Source: Oryzias latipes (taxonomy: Eukaryota > Chordata > Actinopteri > Beloniformes > Adrianichthyidae). Taken from it: 64,000 bases of DNA. Location: assembly GCF_002234675.1 (NCBI RefSeq), contig NC_019879.2:24547855-24611854 (forward strand), given 5' to 3'. The notes beneath the pieces are model-generated. The model did not search any database. It was given only the letters and a program-made list of their open reading frames with translations, and had not been told where the DNA came from. Of this stretch, positions 58,804-64,000 are shown in pieces. Position numbers and translations under genes: made by a program. How positions within the stretch are numbered: position 1 is the first letter of the stretch; each line of letters begins with the position of its first letter.

Positions 58804-59245
58804 CACATGTGTCAAACTCAAGGCCCGCGGGCCAAATGTGGCCCTCCATGTCATTTTATGTGGCCCGCGAGAGCATAAAAGTTTTTAATTTCTTAAAATG
58901 AAAACTAAAATTGGTGTGTATTTATTCATATCTAGGGGGAATTGGACTTGAAATCTCGAATTGGGCAACTATACATTAGGACTTAAACACAGTCAATATA
59001 ACCTAACCTGACAGAATCAAATTTATAAGGATTTATGCTAGAGTAACAAGCAAACATGTTTTCTATGCAACTGTAATTGTCACTTTAAAAAGTTATAATA
59101 AATAAATAAATGAGTTATTTAACATTAAGGAGTAGTTACATTTATTTTACGTTACATTTAGTTACATGTATAAGTTACATTTGGTCCTTTGAGGACAGCT
59201 GCTATACTGATGTGGCCTTCGGTAAAAATGAGTTTGACACCCCTG
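58804..59245. mobile_element. non-autonomous hAT-type element, 442 bp
   Basis: Inverted relative of 1380-1834. It opens CACATGTGTCAAACTCAAGG and closes GAGTTTGACACCCCTG. The 8-bp target duplication has one mismatch (CCCTTAGG at 58,796-58,803, CCCTAAGG at 59,246-59,253). No coding frame. Confidence 0.8.
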
Positions 59246-59756
59246 CCCTAAGGCTTCTTTGGTTCATGACAAAGGTTTCCTGACTTTTCCAAATCTGGGT
59301 TTTTTAATTTTCAAAATACAAGGCGAAAAGTTTTTTTTTTTTCATCTATACACAGCACTGTTTTATGACTTGTTTTACACTTTTGACTGAACCTAACTGT
59401 TGAACAGATGGAATCAACTGTGACTGTAGAATAATTGGTGTTGAAGTTCATGATCTATAATCCCAATTATCATAGCCCCTTCACCTCCATGATTGAATGC
59501 TTACACAAGAATCCCTTTTTTGGTTACTGTCTTCTAGACGGGCCTCACTTATCCCTACTGTCCTGAGGAAACCCACATGGCGTCATGGAGATCATCAGTT
59601 TGTTTTTCCTCAGTTAATCTGATCCTTGACTTCAGGAAAACTTTAAAAGGACCCTTGATAAATGTAGTAAGTGCCTTGAACTGTTTTCTTAAGTAAATTA
59701 AGTTTCTTTTTGAGGAAGAACAAGCCAAAATATCTGAATAAAACAACTTTTTTTTT

Positions 59757-60860
59757 TGACAACAATAATATAAAAGAGCAAATTAAGATAAAAATAGCAG
59801 GAGTGACATTAGAAACAGTGAATCATTTCAAATTCCAAGTTTTCCTGGAAACAGCGTATTAGCTCTGTACAGACAAAAATATCAAATAGCATTTCAGTCA
59901 TGGCCAAAGTGAAACACATTATACATACTGTATAATTCTCCCGTGTTACCATACTATTGTTTAGAAATTGGGGGAAGGACACACAAAATCTCTTTAAAAC
60001 CGTTGTTCATTTTACAAAAAACAGCAGTAAGAATTATTTATAATGTAAGTTATCCACATCACACTAATCAGTTATTTCTAAAATCGAAGATTTTAAGCTT
60101 TTGGATAAAATAGAACACAGAACACTACAACTGATGTACAAGGCAAGACATAATTTACTACCAGAACATTCACAATCAATGTTTTTATGACAGACTGGGT
60201 GGTTATAGTTCGGGGAAAGAAAATTATTTTAGAGTACTCTAGGCACACACGACTAAAAAGAGCCTTTGTATGACAATATATGGAGTTAAGTTATGGAAGA
60301 GTCTAAATGATGTACTAGGATTTAGCAACAGTTTAAACTACTTTAAGTACTTTAAGATAATAGTTTTCAGTAAACACAGTTATGAAGAAGAATAATTACT
60401 CTAATTGAGTTATACAGGTTGTTGTTTGTGTAGGTGCAAGTTTATATGAATGTGTTACTGTGTTGTGAGTGTTGTTTAGTATTGGTGAAGATGACAGGGG
60501 TCAGGGGTCATTCTTTCACTGGGAGGTCCCAGTGGAAAGAATTATGGACAGGGAAAGTATTCGAATGGTAAATCTGGTGTGTCTGTAAACATGTACATGT
60601 TTGTGTGTAGATCTTTGTGTGTGTATCATTATGTGAGCAGATGTTGATGACATTAAAAGGTATGTAATGCCGGTGCTGATATGCTGTAAGGTATATTGTT
60701 AGGGGTAGGATTAAAAAACTTTTAACTTCTTCCCACTCCATTTGGAACTATAAATTGATGTCATTTATTTTAATTTATAATCTATATAAAATTTTCCTTT
60801 TTTGTTTTCTCTATGTATTTTTCGAAATAAATTTAGAGGCACAGGAACAAAACGTTGCAT
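59757..60860 (+). pseudogene. decayed LINE reverse transcriptase C-terminal part and 3' end
   Basis: Frame fragments read VTLETVNHFKF at about 59,803-59,835, MAKVKHIIH at about 59,899-59,930, then NWGKDTQNLF and, after a frameshift, LFILQKTAVRIIYNV at about 60,010-60,050 and HHTNQLFLKSKIL. This order matches the end of the reverse transcriptase region of non-LTR retrotransposons (WGNTYKxNL...LQKRAIRII pattern). Stops and frameshifts show it is dead. The 3' end is probably near the A-rich AAATAAATTTAG at about 60,835. Confidence 0.75.
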
Positions 60861-61621
60861 GGAAGCTGTTTTAAAACCTGAGGCTTCACAGGAATTACTA
60901 TTCTAAGAATTTGCTGATGACAGTCCCGCCTGGAATTGTGTTAACACACACCCAGACTTGGTGACATCCGCTTCCACAGAGCTTCTCACAGCGAATGATA
61001 ATCAGCAGCTGGGTGCTAAAGCTCTGGAAGCAGTTAGATGGTACCTGTTCTTTAAAATCCTGTTAATTCCGTCTGACTAACCAAACATCTGTCCTGAATT
61101 CCAACACTTCAAATGCAGTTGCTTGTGTGAAATAAAGCTTATGCTGAAGCTTAGATGCTTTACACCAAAGGAAAAAGAAGAACGACAATCACCAAAGTTT
61201 CAGAAACAGTCATAACAGCAATTTTCCCCTTAAAGTCAGTTTGTTCAACAGAAAAGAAATTTGAGCTTCTGTGTTTTTAGGTGACACATAATGACACGTT
61301 CGCACCCACACATAACACAACACATTAATGTGCACTGATCTTGTAAACTAATCTTGTAAACCCATATAAAAAAAACACAACATCAACCAACCACCACCAT
61401 GCTTACAAACACTGTCTGCTATTTCATGTTGTTTTTTGGACAAAATCGCTCCATATTTGAGTATCTGGTCCCATGTAGACAAAAAAATCTGAAACAACTT
61501 GAATAGGAGATAATTTAACACAACTAAAACAATTTTGGCCATAGACATTTTTTTAAAGGAGTACAATCTGTAATCTTGTTCTTGTTTACAGACATAGAGG
61601 TAACCAAAAAGCCTGAACTTG

Positions 61622-62800
61622 AAGACTCACTAAGATGAAAATTGTGTTTTTGGTGTTTTTAACATGTTCTTGTGGCATTTTTCTGATGACGAATGACATA
61701 ATTAAGCTCAAAATTGCATTTCTGAATATGTCTTTATTTGAAATTGCTGTGAATCAGGTGCAGACGGAAAATTGTATTTATTTATTATGTATTGTATTTG
61801 TCACATAGAAAATAGTCTGGGCAGTGTCATGATTCGAACGTGAGTTCAAAAATGACCCAGATGCTGGAACCCGGAAGGAGACTGACACAACGGTAGATTT
61901 TCAATGGTTTAATTTAAACCAGAACTTGACAGAGCTTCCTTCCAGGAAGAGTGAGCGAGAGCAGGCTGGAGGAATCTTGAACAGGAATCTCCTTGAGGGG
62001 ACACAGCGGCGGGAGCGAGGCTTGGACCAAGACGTGGCGAGGCGCAGGCTGGAGGCTACTTGAGATGGCGTGGGCGAAGCTTGAACCTAGGCGAGGCGTG
62101 GCGGCTGGCTGGAGGTTCTTGGGTTCGGCGTGACTGCAGCGTAGGAGGACTGCGACCAGGTGAGGATCCAGAAGGTTAACGTCCTGTGGCAGAGCGAGAA
62201 ATATCATGAGCTTGAGTCTACAAGACTAGAGACAAAAACATGAGCTGACCAGACTATGCACCATAGGAGGAACAACGAACTGGCACCGGCTGATGATCCA
62301 GGAGGAGCTTATGAAGGAGGGTGTAGATGAGGTGAGTGGATCCAGCTGGTCGCGTCCAACAGAGAAAGGAGGGGGGAGGAGGGAGTAGCTGCCAGGCCAT
62401 GACAGGCAGTCCACAGGCTCCCTGCTCCATTCCAATGCATCCACTTGCAGACAACTAGATCGATCCATCTACGTCTTTGTTTTCTTTGTCTGAGCTGGAT
62501 CAAGCTGTACGGCTGGTCAGCTTCAACGTCTGTAATATTGGATTGGGGTTTTGAGGGCCAATAAGCTAGTGGGAGAGCATGTAAACAAAGAGCTCTCAGC
62601 AAAGGGAAACTTCAGAATAACGGTCCTGCCCAGAACTCAGAACCAAATTTTTTTATGAACTCCTGCCGCACTGCAGAAACTATGTCCCAGAAAACTACGC
62701 TATTGTTTTTTTTTTGTGGCTAAAAATAGTATAATTAATTAAAAGGCCACTGGGAACACTTTTTAGACGAGCTCAGAAGATGATTAAAGTGGGTCTTTAA
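61622..62800 (-). repeat. MITE-like family member G, split by an LTR
   Basis: The left part starts AAGACTCACTAAGATGAAAA and the right part ends GATTAAAGTGGGTCTTTAA. When 61,825-62,404 and one copy of GGCAG are removed, the remainder aligns block by block with member D. Confidence 0.65.
61825..62404. mobile_element. probable solo LTR, 580 bp
   Basis: The insert begins TGTCATGATTCG and ends GCCATGACA, so it has the TG...CA termini with short inverted ends TGTCATG/CATGACA. It is flanked by a perfect 5-bp duplication GGCAG (61,820-61,824 and 62,405-62,409). There is no internal coding region, primer site or second LTR. These features fit a solo LTR nested in the MITE-like member G. The family is not recognised. 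Confidence 0.75.
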
Positions 62801-64000
62801 ACAAAGTCAAACTTTGCACAGTTTTGAACACCATCAAGAATATAAAAAAAGAATTTATAAACAGTTTTTACTTCATAAAAAATGAAAAAATTATTGAATT
62901 TTAGCAAAAGATAGCAACCACAACCCTTACATACAGCCTTCTGACTGATTTTTTTTAAATTTCATAGATCTGTGTACAAAAGACTGAAAATTAACAGTCT
63001 TTTCAGACGTTCTAATAACTTCTAATCATTCTTTTATAAGTATTGTCAGGCAGTGGTGAATGTATTTCCATGGGACTCTGGATAGCCATGCAAATTCATG
63101 GAAATTTCAAATGGTGTTTGAGCCCAATGTAGAAAATATCAGTGTTCTACATTGTAGGAAATTGCAGGGAATTTGCAATTCCCTGCTAATTTAAACCATA
63201 AAAATGACAAAAACTTACTGAACAGAGGATAAAAAAGGACAACAGACAAAAGTGACATTAAAAAATACAACAACAAAAGATTAAAAAAAGAACACAGATG
63301 ATCTAAATTTAAAGACATGCTGATGCTGATTGAAACGGCTCATCAAAACCAAGAAAAGGAGATTTTCATAAGCTCTTTCTGATCAACTAATAAACATTTC
63401 TAACCCTAAACCAACTCGTATCTTTCATTTTATATTTCTGTTCATCATCCAAGAAAAACCCAGCTACGACGAATGTTTATGCGTTATTTGAATATTGAGA
63501 AGTTGATAGAATGAAAATCAGGCCTGCAGGGGAAACTCAAGAGCAAAAAGGGAGGATTGAAACTTTAGACTGTTTTAAATATTTCCGTTCCTCCTTTACC
63601 TCTTTGGACCTCTGCTAGTATATTTACTTGTGCTAAACCATCGTTTCATAAGAGGGATCAGAAATTTCTTTCCTCATATGATGTGAAATTTAAAACTGAC
63701 TTGTTTTTTCCTAATGCTCATTGGTTATTGTTTTGGGAGCAGTTTACACATCGGCAGCAATGAAATGTTGTCATTGGTCAGTTTGACCTACATAGGCAGT
63801 AAAAGGGTCTCATCAGCATTATTTTGTCTCGACATTATTCTTCCTGCTGTTATCTCTAAAGGAGGTAAATATTTCCTTTTGCCACTGAATCCCTTCTCAA
63901 CGGATTACTGCCAGAATCCCAGGCATGCTGCCGTAGTTTAGTCGGGTCTTTGCATGGGGAACGTCAGGAATGCAATGACTATGTGTTTGCTGTATATTGC
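62801..64000. other. gene-free right flank
   Basis: The sequence is AT-rich with no supported exon. A 75-codon plus-strand frame at 63,714-63,941 has no recognisable domain and no adjacent splice context. NHLH2, the neighbour beyond CASQ2 in human, is not in the window. Confidence 0.4.

Overview
The window is vertebrate nuclear DNA, most probably from a teleost fish. Three things point to this. Multi-exon genes have GT-AG introns. The tail-to-tail gene pair vangl1/casq2 matches the VANGL1-CASQ2 arrangement on human 1p13. The transposon load is of teleost type: hAT, Tc1/mariner and Harbinger derivatives, tRNA-derived SINEs, RTE- and L2-like LINE ends. I cannot name the species. Nothing is bacterial: there are no operons and no CRISPR.

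Layout. (1) At 3.3-4.6 kb and 10.3-11.5 kb, minus strand, lie two near-identical six-exon genes for a 270-residue NAD(P)H:quinone oxidoreductase (nqo1-like). Their offset is a constant 6,957 bp over most of the coding region and they differ at only three deduced residues. (2) 11.5-16.6 kb is AT-rich and gene-free. (3) A GC-richer block at about 16.8-17.0 kb ends in a good splice donor and is the best candidate for a non-coding first exon of vangl1. Coding exons of vangl1 (plus strand) run from 25,066 to 41,686 and give a four-pass planar-cell-polarity protein of 538 or 540 residues with a C-terminal ETSV. (4) casq2 (cardiac-type calsequestrin, minus strand, 51,198 down to 46,429) has 11 coding exons and 416 residues, with a signal peptide and a 43-residue acidic tail. 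(5) A 2.0-kb GC-rich retroposon flanked by 139-bp direct repeats sits in the 3' flank of casq2, between the two convergent genes. (6) 51.4-64 kb contains no recognisable host gene. It is a mosaic of a Harbinger derivative, a decayed LINE, a hAT derivative, a probable solo LTR nested in a MITE-like repeat, and a local duplication.

The genes do not form a pathway. nqo1 is a cytosolic flavoenzyme for two-electron quinone reduction, vangl1 is a membrane scaffold of planar cell polarity, and casq2 is the calcium buffer of the sarcoplasmic reticulum. vangl1 and casq2 adjacency is ancient vertebrate synteny.

I found no wholly new biological system. The observations most worth checking are: the nqo1 duplicates, with both charge-relay residues changed and a 66-nt in-frame intron; the retroposon with an unusually long target duplication that copied the candidate casq2 poly(A) signals; GT-repeat tracts directly before splice acceptors in both vangl1 and casq2; and a MITE-like family with at least seven copies and an eighth possible fragment in the window. 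Exon borders were derived by hand from reading frame, splice consensus and remembered human protein sequences, not from transcripts.
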